The translations under genes and the position numbers were made by a program. A DNA stretch of 64,000 bases, taken from NCBI RefSeq assembly GCF_025979885.1, contig NZ_CP110139.1:2294001-2358000 (forward strand). Direction: 5' to 3'. Numbering within the stretch: the first letter of the stretch is position 1; each line of letters starts with the position of its first letter. This DNA is from Hymenobacter sp. YIM 151500-1. Lineage in GTDB: Bacteria > Bacteroidota > Bacteroidia > Cytophagales > Hymenobacteraceae. Below the pieces are notes generated by a model. That model worked only from the letters and a program-made list of their open reading frames with translations, was not told the origin of the DNA and did no database searches. Positions 44,223-52,430 of this stretch are shown piece by piece.

Positions 44223-44433
44223 ATTGAAGCAAAGGTTAAGCCACACCTGTGTAGCGTCAATAGCTTACTTGAAGCTTAGCACTAGTTCTTGTCATTGTAC
44301 CAGGCGGAGCGTAGCACACTGAGTGTGAGGCACTACGAGCGCAGATGAAGGCCGAGGCCGGCTTCATCCGTGGGCACAGTCGACGACGCTGAAAAGAGGC
44401 CGTGTACTGTGACCGGCCCGTTATAAAAGACGC

Positions 44434-44464
44434 GCCGCACCCGAAATTCTGGTGCGGCTTTTCT
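44434..44464 (+). terminator. Terminator copy 2, right flank of the sugar cluster
   Basis: Stem GCCGCACC / GGTGCGGC, loop CGAAATTCT, then TTTTC. Near-identical to 40576-40605. Confidence 0.75.
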
Positions 44465-44476
44465 TACCCCGTGCGT

Positions 44477-44484
44477 TACCTTTG
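44477..44484 (+). promoter_or_regulatory. TACCTTTG -7 box of the carboxylase gene
   Basis: Exact TAnnTTTG match 41 bp before the ATG at 44526; no well-spaced TTTG upstream. Confidence 0.5.
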
Positions 44485-44525
44485 GCTTACCGACCAAAGT
44501 AGCTACACTGAATTCCCCACCCCGC

Positions 44526-46094
44526 ATGTCTGACCTGCACGCTGAAGCCCAACTAAGCAAACTCGAAATCCTTGACCGTAAAAACCAGGAGGCTCTGCTC
44601 GGCGGCGGCCAGGCCCGCATCGACGCCCAGCACGCCAAGGGCAAACTGACGGCCCGGGAGCGAATCGACTTACTGCTGGATGAAGGCTCGTTTGAGGAAA
44701 TCGGCAAGTTTGTGATGCACCGCTCCAAGGACTTCGGCCTCGATAAAGAATACTACCTCGGCGACGGGGTAGTGACGGGCTATGGCACGGTGAACGGCCG
44801 GCTGGTGTACGTGTTTTCGCAGGATTTCACGGTGTTTGGCGGCTCGCTGAGCGAAACGCACGCCGAGAAAATCGTGAAAATCATGGACCTGGCCATGAAG
44901 AACGGCGCCCCGGTTATTGGCCTCAACGACTCAGGCGGGGCCCGGATACAGGAAGGTGTGGTGAGCCTGGGCGGCTACGCCGACATTTTCTACAAGAATA
45001 CGCTGGCCTCGGGCGTAGTGCCGCAGCTGTCGGCTATCATGGGGCCGTGCGCGGGCGGGGCGGTGTACTCGCCGGCCATTACGGACTTCATCCTGATGGT
45101 CGAAAACACGAGCTACATGTTCGTGACCGGGCCCAACGTAGTGAAAACCGTGACCCACGAAAACGTGACCAGCGAGGAGTTGGGCGGGGCCAGCACCCAC
45201 TCGGCCAAAAGCGGCGTTACGCACTTCACGGCTCCCAATGAGGTAGCCTGCATCAACCAGCTCAAGGCGCTGCTGAGCTACATGCCCCAGAACTGCGAGG
45301 AAACGGCCCCCGTCGTGCCTTATGAGCCGCAGGGCGACGAGGCCCGGCCCGCCCTGGACAGCATCATTCCCGACAACCCCAACCAACCCTACGACATCCG
45401 GGAGGTTATCGAAGGCATCATCGACGCCAATACCTTCCTGGAAGTGCACCAGAACTTTGCCGAAAACATCGTCGTGGGGTTTGCCCGGCTCGGGGGCCGC
45501 AGCATCGGCATCGTGGGCAACCAGCCGGCGGTGCTGGCCGGCGTGCTCGACATCAACGCCTCAACCAAAGCGGCCCGCTTCGTGCGGTTCTGCGACTCGT
45601 TCAATATTCCGCTGCTGGTGCTGGAGGACGTGCCCGGTTTCCTGCCCGGCACCGACCAGGAGTGGCGCGGCATCATCACCAACGGCGCCAAGCTGCTCTA
45701 CGCCTTCTGCGAAGCCACCGTGCCGCGCATCACCGTCATCACCCGCAAAGCCTACGGCGGGGCCTACGACGTGATGAACTCCAAGCACATCGGGGCCGAC
45801 ATGAACTACGCCTGGCCCACGGCCGAAATTGCCGTAATGGGCGCCAAAGGCGCGGCCGAAATCATCTTCAAGCGCGAAATAGCCCAGGCCCAGGACCCCG
45901 AAGCCAAGCTCCAGGAGAAGGTAGATGAATACCAGCAGAAGTTTGCCACCCCCTACCGGGCCGCCCACCGCGGCTTCGTGGACGAGGTAATCCGGCCCTC
46001 GCAGACGCGGCAAAAGCTGATTCGCGCCTTCAAGATGCTAGAAAACAAGGCGGATACACTGCCGCGTAAAAAGCACGGCAACATTCCGCTGTAG
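44526..46094 (+). CDS. Acyl-CoA carboxylase beta subunit (propionyl-CoA carboxylase / methylmalonyl-CoA decarboxylase carboxyltransferase)
   Basis: 522 residues, full length. The carboxyltransferase moves a carboxyl group between biotin and an acyl-CoA. Both crotonase-like halves are present: [51 protein letters not shown] with [13 protein letters not shown], and [16 protein letters not shown] with [17 protein letters not shown]. Propionyl-CoA or methylmalonyl-CoA is the likely substrate. The biotin carboxylase and biotin carrier partners are not beside it. Confidence 0.95.
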   Translation: MSDLHAEAQLSKLEILDRKNQEALLGGGQARIDAQHAKGKLTARERIDLLLDEGSFEEIGKFVMHRSKDFGLDKEYYLGDGVVTGYGTVNGRLVYVFSQDFTVFGGSLSETHAEKIVKIMDLAMKNGAPVIGLNDSGGARIQEGVVSLGGYADIFYKNTLASGVVPQLSAIMGPCAGGAVYSPAITDFILMVENTSYMFVTGPNVVKTVTHENVTSEELGGASTHSAKSGVTHFTAPNEVACINQLKALLSYMPQNCEETAPVVPYEPQGDEARPALDSIIPDNPNQPYDIREVIEGIIDANTFLEVHQNFAENIVVGFARLGGRSIGIVGNQPAVLAGVLDINASTKAARFVRFCDSFNIPLLVLEDVPGFLPGTDQEWRGIITNGAKLLYAFCEATVPRITVITRKAYGGAYDVMNSKHIGADMNYAWPTAEIAVMGAKGAAEIIFKREIAQAQDPEAKLQEKVDEYQQKFATPYRAAHRGFVDEVIRPSQTRQKLIRAFKMLENKADTLPRKKHGNIPL

Positions 46095-46102
46095 TTTTTC
46101 TG

Positions 46103-46396
46103 ATGTTTACGTGTTTGAGCGTTGAGGTAAAAGCTCACGCTGCGCAGCGAATGTACGAGCGAAACATCACGCGGGCCGAAGTAGAATTTGTGTTGGAACA
46201 CGGGCAGGTCATAATTGACTATCTTAATGATCAGCCATTGCCAAGCTTTCTGTTGTTAGCGTTTCCAACGGGTCGTCCAATTCACTTGTTGGCTGGTCAT
46301 GATGCCAGCACGCATCATTGCGTCATAGTTACTGTTTACGAACCCGATCCTGCAAGATGGTCGGCTGATTTCACTTCAAAACTGCCCCACACATGA
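46103..46396 (+). CDS. DUF4258 protein, probable toxin of a toxin-antitoxin pair
   Basis: 97 residues. HAAQRMYERNITRAEVEFVLEHGQVI and PIHLLAGHDASTHHCVIVTVYEP match the DUF4258 group, which has a RelE/MqsR-like RNase fold. The next gene encodes a YgiT-type zinc-finger protein and overlaps it by 4 bp (ATGA), the usual arrangement with the toxin first. The pair sits between a carboxylase and a peptidase gene, 8 bp after the former, and is less GC-rich than both. Toxicity is inferred from the family. Confidence 0.87.
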   Translation: MFTCLSVEVKAHAAQRMYERNITRAEVEFVLEHGQVIIDYLNDQPLPSFLLLAFPTGRPIHLLAGHDASTHHCVIVTVYEPDPARWSADFTSKLPHT

Positions 46397-46626
46397 GTAA
46401 ATGTTTGACGTGTCGGGCCGGAGACATGATTCCGGGTCACACTACCGTCACCTTCACTAAGTCAGATAGGGTGACGATTTTTCGGCATGTTCCAGCGTTA
46501 GTATGCGACTGTTGCGGCGACTATTCACTTAGCCTCGACGTGACCGAACAATTATTAAATGAAGCCCAAAATGCCGAGCGCCGTGGCGTGCAGATTGAAA
46601 TAGTTGATTGGCAAATTGCGGCCTAG
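46393..46626 (+). CDS. YgiT-type zinc-finger antitoxin (MqsA N-domain-like)
   Basis: 77 residues. Zinc site made of C4-x2-C7 and C38-x2-C41 (KCLTCRAG, VCDCCGDY), followed by the short helix DVTEQLLNEAQNAERRG. MqsA-like antitoxins bind the toxin through this zinc domain. The C-terminal helix-turn-helix of full MqsA is missing, so self-regulation by DNA binding is doubtful. Overlaps the DUF4258 gene. Confidence 0.87.
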   Translation: MSKCLTCRAGDMIPGHTTVTFTKSDRVTIFRHVPALVCDCCGDYSLSLDVTEQLLNEAQNAERRGVQIEIVDWQIAA

Positions 46627-46642
46627 CCATACTTAAAAATTT

Positions 46643-47713
46643 ATGCGTCAAGAATCTTTCGACTTCCTACAGAAATACCTGAACAACCCCTCTCCTACCG
46701 GCTTCGAGAAGGAGGGCCAGCAGCTGTGGCTGGAGTACCTCAAGCCTTACGTCGACGAGTACCTGGTGGACACCTACGGCACGGTGGTGGGCGTTATCAA
46801 TCCCCAGGCTCAGTACAAAGTGGTGATTGAGGCTCACGCCGACGAAATCAGCTACTTCGTCAACTACATCACCAAAGAAGGCTACCTGTACCTGCGCAAA
46901 AACGGCGGCTCCGACCCGCTGGTAGCCCCGAGCAAGCGCGTGAACATCCACACCAAAAAAGGCATCGTGAAAGCCGTGTTCGGCTGGCCGGCCATTCACG
47001 TGCGCAAGGTGGAGCAGGACAAGGCCCCGACCATCGAAACCGTGTTTCTGGACTGCGGCGCTTCCTCGCGGGAAGAGGTAGAGGAAATGGGCGTGCACGT
47101 GGGCTCGGTAGTGACGTTCGAGGACGAATTCACGGTGCTCAACGAGAAGTATTACGTGGGCCGGGCCCTGGACAACCGTATCGGCGGCTTCATGATTGCC
47201 GAGGTGGCCCGGATGCTGCGCGAGAACAACAAGCAGCTGCCTTTCGGGCTCTATATCGTGAATGCGGTGCAGGAGGAAATCGGCCTGCGCGGCGCCGAGA
47301 TGATTGCCCACCGCATTCAGCCCGATGTGGCCATCATCACCGACGTGATTCACGATACCCAGGCGCCGATGTACGAAAAGAAAACGTCCGGCGACCTGCA
47401 CTGCGGCAAAGGCCCGGTCATCACCTACGGTCCGGCCGTGCAAAACAACCTGCGTGAGCTAATCATCGAAGCGGCCCAGGGAGCCGAAATTCCGTTTCAG
47501 CGGGCGGCAGCCACCCGCGCCACCGGCACCGACACCGACGCCTTTGCCTACTCCAACGCCGGCGTAGCCTCTGCCCTGATTTCGCTGCCGCTGAAATACA
47601 TGCACACCACCGTGGAAACCGTGCACCGCGACGACGTAGAAAACGTAACCAGGCTCATCTACGAAACCCTGCTCCGCATCCAAGACGGCCACGACTTTCG
47701 GTATTTCAGTTAA
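46643..47713 (+). CDS. M42 family metallopeptidase (glutamyl aminopeptidase / endoglucanase-like)
   Basis: 356 residues. Cytoplasmic tetrahedral aminopeptidase with two metal ions. NNPSPTGFEKEGQQLWLEYL at the start, the metal-ligand motif EAHADEISYFVN, RALDNRIGGF, and the catalytic pair in NAVQEEIGLRGAEMIA are diagnostic. ATRATGTDTDAFAYSNAG and PLKYMHTTVETVHRDDVE near the end supply further ligands. Full length. A terminator follows. Confidence 0.95.
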   Translation: MRQESFDFLQKYLNNPSPTGFEKEGQQLWLEYLKPYVDEYLVDTYGTVVGVINPQAQYKVVIEAHADEISYFVNYITKEGYLYLRKNGGSDPLVAPSKRVNIHTKKGIVKAVFGWPAIHVRKVEQDKAPTIETVFLDCGASSREEVEEMGVHVGSVVTFEDEFTVLNEKYYVGRALDNRIGGFMIAEVARMLRENNKQLPFGLYIVNAVQEEIGLRGAEMIAHRIQPDVAIITDVIHDTQAPMYEKKTSGDLHCGKGPVITYGPAVQNNLRELIIEAAQGAEIPFQRAAATRATGTDTDAFAYSNAGVASALISLPLKYMHTTVETVHRDDVENVTRLIYETLLRIQDGHDFRYFS

Positions 47714-47741
47714 TTGTAAAGTAGGATTGTGAGGTCTTAAG

Positions 47742-47789
47742 AAAGAGAAGCTGTTTGGAATCTGGGTTTCCAAACAGCTTCTCTTTTTT
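47742..47789 (+). terminator. Terminator after the M42 peptidase gene
   Basis: 19-bp stem (47742-47760 with 47768-47786) ending in a T run; the strongest hairpin of its type in the window. Confidence 0.92.
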
Positions 47790-47818
47790 AAGTTTTGACA
47801 GCTTTCAGTTACCAACCT

Positions 47819-48619
47819 ATGGGGCATATTCTTCCGCCTTTGACCGTAGTCGACCAGATGGGTCGTCAAGTGGCCATTCCTTATCCGCCGCACCGTATTG
47901 TGTCATTAGTGCCTTCCCAAACAGAGTTACTTTATGATTTAGGCCTTAGTCACCGAATTGTTGGCGTAACAAAATTCTGCATTCATCCACCTACCGCCCG
48001 CCACACGGCTGCTGTCATTGGCGGCACCAAGAACTTCCACTTTGACAAAATAGCCTCTTGCCAGCCTCACCTCATTCTCGGCAACAAAGAGGAAAACTAC
48101 CAGGAAGGCATTGAGCAGCTAGCCACCCGGCACCCGGTCTGGATGAGCGACATTGCCACGCTGGCCGACTCGCTGGACATGATTCGGCGGGTGGGGCTAC
48201 TCACCGGCCGCAAAGAAGCCGCCGATACGTTGGCGGCAGAAATTGCCAACTCGTTTGCCGGCTTGGTGCCGGCTTCCGAGCCCGTTCCAGCCGCCTACTT
48301 TATCTGGCGCAAACCGTACATGGTGGCTGCTGGGGGTACTTTCATTGACGACATGCTGGCGCGCGCCGGTTTCCACAATGTGTTCGGCCACCTGGGCCGC
48401 TACCCGGAAATCACGCCGGAGCAACTGCAAGCCGCCGCGCCTCGGCAGATTCTGCTGTCGTCGGAGCCGTATCCGTTTGGGGAAAAGCACGTGGCAGAGT
48501 TTCAGGCCATATGTCCGACAGCTGAAATCCGCATTGTCGATGGGGAATTATTCAGCTGGTATGGCAGCCGGTTGCGGTATTCGGCGACATACTTTCGGGA
48601 GTTGTGGCCTACGCTTTAG
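47819..48619 (+). CDS. Helical-backbone metal receptor / BtuF-like substrate-binding protein
   Basis: 266 residues from the ATG at 47819. An in-frame TTG at 47795 is too near the terminator. The Peripla_BP_2 (TroA-like) fold is shown by PPHRIVSLVPSQTELLYDLGL, VGVTKFCIHP, CQPHLILGNKEENYQEGIEQL and YFIWRKPYMVAAGGTFIDDML. Such proteins bind cobalamin or siderophore-type compounds for an ABC importer. Unusually, there is no signal peptide or lipobox, and no importer gene is adjacent, so it may act in the cytoplasm. Confidence 0.88.
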   Translation: MGHILPPLTVVDQMGRQVAIPYPPHRIVSLVPSQTELLYDLGLSHRIVGVTKFCIHPPTARHTAAVIGGTKNFHFDKIASCQPHLILGNKEENYQEGIEQLATRHPVWMSDIATLADSLDMIRRVGLLTGRKEAADTLAAEIANSFAGLVPASEPVPAAYFIWRKPYMVAAGGTFIDDMLARAGFHNVFGHLGRYPEITPEQLQAAAPRQILLSSEPYPFGEKHVAEFQAICPTAEIRIVDGELFSWYGSRLRYSATYFRELWPTL

Positions 48620-48677
48620 CTTGGGCCGGGCATCGGCAGCTCTCAGTCTTACCGTTTGCTTGCAGCCAACGCACGGC

Positions 48678-49919
48678 CTAAGCTGAAGCGTAGGCCACAT
48701 TCATTCCTGCCTTCTCCAGCTCGGCCCAGAACTGCGGGTACGACTTACGCACCACCTGCGGAGCCTCGATAGTAAGCGGGCCGCGCATGGCCAGCGGCGC
48801 AAAAGCCATAGCCATGCGGTGGTCGTGGTAGGTGGCTACCGTTTGGCCGCTGACCTGGAAACCTTCGGACGTAACCCGGAAGCTGCCGTTGCCCTCGTCG
48901 GTTAGGGCGCCGCCGAACTTGGCCAGTTCCGTTTGCAGGGCGGCAATCCGGTCGGTTTCCTTGATGCGCAGGCTTTCCAGGCCGGTCATGGTGGCGGGTA
49001 CTCCTAAGGCGGCAGCTACCACGGCTACGGTCTGGGCCAGGTCGGGGCAGTCGGTGAAGTCCTGAGTGAGGGACTCGGTGGGCGTGGTTTGGGTGAGGCG
49101 GATGGTTTCGCCGGCCAGAAACTCGGTCTGCACACCCAGCTTTGCCATAATATCGGCAATGGCCTGGTCGCCCTGCCAGGAGTAGCGGCGCAAGGTGGGC
49201 AGCGTGAGAAAGGAGCCCGGCGGCGCCAGGGCCACCAGTGCATACCAGTAGCTGGCCGCCGACCAGTCGCCCTCCACGGTGTAATCGGTGGGTTGGTAGG
49301 GCTGGGGGCGCACCTCCAGCACCCGGCCCAGGTCGCGGCACTGGGCCCCGAAATGCTGCATCAGAGCCTGAGTCATGCGGATGTAGGGCCGGGAGCCGAC
49401 TTTGCCGGTCAGCCAGATGCGCAGGCCGTGGGGCAAAGTGGGCCCCACCATCAGCAGAGCCGAAATGTACTGGCTGCTGATGTCGCCGCGCACGGTTAGC
49501 TCCGTGAAGTCGGCGGCTTCTTCGGTGGCGGGCTGGGGCGTGCGGCCGTGCAGGCGCAGGGGCGGGTAGCCTTCTTGCCCCGCATACTCGATGCGGGCTC
49601 CCAGCTGGCGCAGGGCCTCCACCAGCACCCCAATGGGCCGCTCCTGCATGCGGGCCGTGCCGGTCAGCGCGGTGGCGCGGCCGGTCATGGCTAGGTAGGC
49701 TGTCAGAAAGCGCATCACCGTGCCGGCGTCCTCGGCGTCGAACACCTCGGCGGCGGGGTCGTGCAGCAGGCGCTGCATGAGTTGGGTGTCGTTGGCGTCG
49801 GAGAGGTTGTGCAGGGCGCCGCCCCCGGCCAGGGCCCGGATAATGAGGGCACGGTTGCTTTCACTTTTGGACGCCGGCACCTGGGCCGTGCCCCGCACGG
49901 GCCCGCCCGCCCAGGTCAA
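48678..49919 (-). CDS. aroA: 3-phosphoshikimate 1-carboxyvinyltransferase (EPSP synthase)
   Basis: 413 residues from a TTG at 49919. Joins shikimate-3-phosphate and PEP in the sixth shikimate step. QVPASKSESNRALIIRALAG, DAEDAGTVMRFLTAYLAM, ITSALLM-like SSQYISALLMVGP, YTVEGDWSAASYWYALVAL and LRIKETDRIAALQTEL are all present. The start is uncertain: the frame stays open upstream (TTINSSVSLTW precedes GGPVRG) with no in-frame ATG close by, so TTG, or a rare ATT codon farther up, must be used. Confidence 0.94.
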   Translation of the reverse strand: MTWAGGPVRGTAQVPASKSESNRALIIRALAGGGALHNLSDANDTQLMQRLLHDPAAEVFDAEDAGTVMRFLTAYLAMTGRATALTGTARMQERPIGVLVEALRQLGARIEYAGQEGYPPLRLHGRTPQPATEEAADFTELTVRGDISSQYISALLMVGPTLPHGLRIWLTGKVGSRPYIRMTQALMQHFGAQCRDLGRVLEVRPQPYQPTDYTVEGDWSAASYWYALVALAPPGSFLTLPTLRRYSWQGDQAIADIMAKLGVQTEFLAGETIRLTQTTPTESLTQDFTDCPDLAQTVAVVAAALGVPATMTGLESLRIKETDRIAALQTELAKFGGALTDEGNGSFRVTSEGFQVSGQTVATYHDHRMAMAFAPLAMRGPLTIEAPQVVRKSYPQFWAELEKAGMNVAYASA

Positions 49920-50019
49920 AGAAACAGAAGAGTTAATAGTCGTAGAGGTGGAAGGGCGAAGCCGGACTTCAACCCAAGGTGAAACATGGAAACAGAGAGA
50001 AGCAGCTTAGAAAGCTGAA

Positions 50020-50136
50020 AAGACCGTCCTGCTGAGCGCAGCCGGAGGCGCAGTCGAAGCATCTCTACCGCGCTTCGTTGCAGTGCTAGATGATTAGCCC
50101 CGGTAGAGATGCTTCGCGGGACTCAGCATGATGGTC
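50020..50136. repeat. Family-A palindromic repeat
   Basis: AGACCGTCCTGCTGAGCGCAG and GAAGCATCTCTACCG on the left, GGTAGAGATGCTTCGCG and CTCAGCATGATGGTC in reverse on the right. It fills the gap between aroB and aroA. Confidence 0.85.
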
Positions 50137-50162
50137 GAGTGACTCTTGAACAGCTGTAAGGT

Positions 50163-51206
50163 CTACAGTCGGTGGTAGTAGCGTAGGGCGGCGGCAATGT
50201 CTTCCTCGGTGACAGGCTGGTCGTAGATGCCGTGGCCAATGCCTTCGAGCAGCGTGCAGTTGATGACGGCGCCCGTGTTTTTCTTGTCCTGGCGGGCAAA
50301 GTCGGCAATGGGGTCGGCTTCGAGCGACACAAACTGCACCTTCTCGAACACCGACAGCACGCAAGTTTCTACCTTTTCCAGCCCGGCCGCCGACAACAAG
50401 CCTTTCCGGTGGCTCAGCCAAGCCTCGCACACCAGCCCGGCGGCCACCGCTTCGCCGTGCAGAATTTCGCGGCCCGGCTGGAGCAGCAGGTAACTCTCCA
50501 GGGCGTGACCTACGGTATGCCCGAAGTTAAGCAGCTTGCGCGGCCCGCTTTCCCGCGGGTCCTGCTCCACAATGCGCTGCTTCAGGGCCACCGAGTCGCG
50601 GATGATGGGCGTCCAGTCGATGGTGAGCACGCCCTGGGCGCCGTAGGTGGCGAAGGCGTCGGCGTCGGCAATCAGCCAGTGCTTGAGCACTTCGGCGTAG
50701 CCAGCCTTGAGCTGGCGGGGGTCGAGGGTGGCCAGGAAATCAGGGTTGATGCATACCAGCCAGGGCTCCTGAAATACGCCAAGCTGGTTTTTGAACCCCA
50801 GGAAATCAACGCCGGTCTTGCCGCCTACGCTGGCATCTACCTGGGCCAGCAACGTGGTGGGCACCTGCACAAACCGGATGCCGCGCTTATACAAAGCCGC
50901 GCAGAAGCCGCCCAGGTCCGTTACCACGCCCCCACCCAGGTTGACCAGCACTGCATGGCGGTCGGCGCGCAGCTCGGTGAGCTGGCGCCACACTTCCTCG
51001 CAGGTAGTCAACGTCTTATGCTCTTCGCCGGCCGCAATTTCTATCAGTGTGTGGGTGGCGGGCAAGTGGGGCTTAAGCCGCGGATAGCATAAGGTGGCCG
51101 TGTTGGTATCGGCCAACACCACTACTTGCCCTAAGCCTGGGCGGGCCAGTCGGGCGCCTAACTCAGACAGAATCTGGTTGCCAATCAGCAAATCTTCGTT
51201 CAACAC
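50163..51206 (-). CDS. aroB: 3-dehydroquinate synthase
   Basis: 347 residues. Converts DAHP to 3-dehydroquinate in the second shikimate step, using NAD and a divalent metal. NLGGGVVTDLGGFCAALYKRG (NAD site), VPTTLLAQVDASVGGKTGVD, AGYAEVLKHWL and the metal-site LNFGHTVGHALE are all present. The reading frame begins with GTG at 51206 (the next codon is TTG); no in-frame ATG is near. Same direction as aroA, with the repeat between. Confidence 0.95.
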   Translation of the reverse strand: MLNEDLLIGNQILSELGARLARPGLGQVVVLADTNTATLCYPRLKPHLPATHTLIEIAAGEEHKTLTTCEEVWRQLTELRADRHAVLVNLGGGVVTDLGGFCAALYKRGIRFVQVPTTLLAQVDASVGGKTGVDFLGFKNQLGVFQEPWLVCINPDFLATLDPRQLKAGYAEVLKHWLIADADAFATYGAQGVLTIDWTPIIRDSVALKQRIVEQDPRESGPRKLLNFGHTVGHALESYLLLQPGREILHGEAVAAGLVCEAWLSHRKGLLSAAGLEKVETCVLSVFEKVQFVSLEADPIADFARQDKKNTGAVINCTLLEGIGHGIYDQPVTEEDIAAALRYYHRL

Positions 51207-51328
51207 AAGCTTGCTTTAAAAGATATTTATGTGCATTTTATTCCAACATAAGACAAAAATAGCTTGCTTTGATGCAACTAAATGGCCTGATTTTTGAAAT
51301 ATGCGCCGCAACTTACAGGGTATTTTCG

Positions 51329-51787
51329 ATGAAGCATTGTGTACAAGTTGCTTGCTGGGGAGCTTCGCTTTTCGCAGTTTCCTTGCTGAGTGCCTGCAAC
51401 CGGGAGTCGCTGCCCACGGTGGAGGAAAAGCTGGTGGGCCGGTGGGAATGGCAGCAAACCGCCGATGCCGACCAGAACACGCTTACTCCGGCCAACACTG
51501 GCCATCAGGTGGTAGTCGAGTTTGACCGCCGCGGCCGGGCCCGCTTTTACCAGGACGGCGCTTTGGTTAGTGCCGCGGCCTTCTCGTTGCGCCGGGAGAT
51601 GAGCGGTTTCGGCCGGCCAGCGCGGCAGGTTATCATCTACCGCGGCTACCGCTCCAACCAGGTGTACACCGTTACGGGCAACCAGCTGAGCCTGCAAGAA
51701 ACCAGTGGCGCAAAGCTGGCCGAACACACGTACACCCGTCTGGTTCCGGCTGGCCCAGACCACCTACCGGAGCAGAAAAAATTATAA
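51329..51787 (+). CDS. Small lipoprotein, lipocalin-like (first of two)
   Basis: 152 residues from the ATG at 51329. Lipoprotein signal LLSAC, Cys23. The mature part begins near EEKLVGRWEWQQTADAD and continues as strands (HQVVVEFDRRGRARFYQDG, QVYTVTGNQLSLQE), suggesting a small lipocalin-like barrel. Function unknown. The neighbour at 51977 has the matching LVGRW motif. Confidence 0.75.
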   Translation: MKHCVQVACWGASLFAVSLLSACNRESLPTVEEKLVGRWEWQQTADADQNTLTPANTGHQVVVEFDRRGRARFYQDGALVSAAAFSLRREMSGFGRPARQVIIYRGYRSNQVYTVTGNQLSLQETSGAKLAEHTYTRLVPAGPDHLPEQKKL

Positions 51788-51820
51788 TACCTGGTTGCCC
51801 TGGCTTCTGCTTTGCCGCCG

Positions 51821-51869
51821 GCTCTGCTGTTTGATGCGCGAAAGGCATCAGGCGGCAGAGCTTTTTTTT
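51821..51869 (+). terminator. Terminator between the two lipoprotein genes
   Basis: 17-bp stem with G-U pairs (51821-51837 and 51845-51861), loop GCGAAAG region, then eight T. Confidence 0.9.
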
Positions 51870-51976
51870 GCAGAAAACGCCGTCCCCCGCTAGTTCAGTT
51901 GGGGGTTTGGGTTGCAACCGAGGCGCCGAAAACAAGCTCTAGCGAAAAAGCATTGCCCCCAATTTCGCTTGCCTCT

Positions 51977-52402
51977 ATGTACCCATCTATTCTACCCGCC
52001 CGACTGCTACAGCTAACGAGCCTTCTGGCACTGGCTACCACGTTGCTGGCCTGCCAGCAAGACGAAGAAACTCCCAGCACCGGTCTTGTCGGCCGCTGGC
52101 AGCTTACCAACCGGCAGTGCTTCTGTGCACCTGGTCCAGTACCCGACGAAACGGTTATTTTCACTGAGAAAGAATACTTCTTCTATGAAAACGGGCAGCT
52201 GGCCCGCCAGGGCACTTATACAATGGGCGCCGGAAAGATATGCGGACTTTCCGTTCAGGAAGGCCTGCTCAACCTCACGCCTGCCTCTACCAATCCGCCT
52301 GCCCTGACCTCCGCAACGCCCACCGCCAACGCCACGACGCTGACGCTGGACTTTGGCCGGGCCTGCGACGCGCCTTTCAACACTTACCGGCGCCTGAAAT
52401 AA
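51977..52402 (+). CDS. Small lipoprotein, lipocalin-like (second of two)
   Basis: 141 residues from the ATG at 51977. Lipoprotein signal TTLLAC, Cys26. The mature part has STGLVGRWQLTNRQCFCAPG and a strand-rich remainder with several Cys residues (CFC, KICGL, RACDAP) that may form disulfides. Related in layout to the upstream gene, so likely paralogous. Function unknown. Confidence 0.73.
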   Translation: MYPSILPARLLQLTSLLALATTLLACQQDEETPSTGLVGRWQLTNRQCFCAPGPVPDETVIFTEKEYFFYENGQLARQGTYTMGAGKICGLSVQEGLLNLTPASTNPPALTSATPTANATTLTLDFGRACDAPFNTYRRLK

Positions 52403-52430
52403 GCCACACGCAGCTCCGGCCAGGCCCCCT

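Larger units (their letters stand above)
44174..44525. other. Divergent intergenic region with terminator and promoter signals
   Basis: Holds a minus-strand GCGTATCTTGC box (44212-44222) for the sugar cluster, a plus-oriented terminator (44434-44464) that terminates no visible plus-strand gene, and a TACCTTTG box (44477-44484). Bases 44230-44430 hold nothing recognised. Confidence 0.5.

Noticed and set aside
44333-44728. Minus-strand frame upstream of the carboxylase
   Set aside because: Overlaps the carboxylase start and the terminator-promoter region; no family resemblance.
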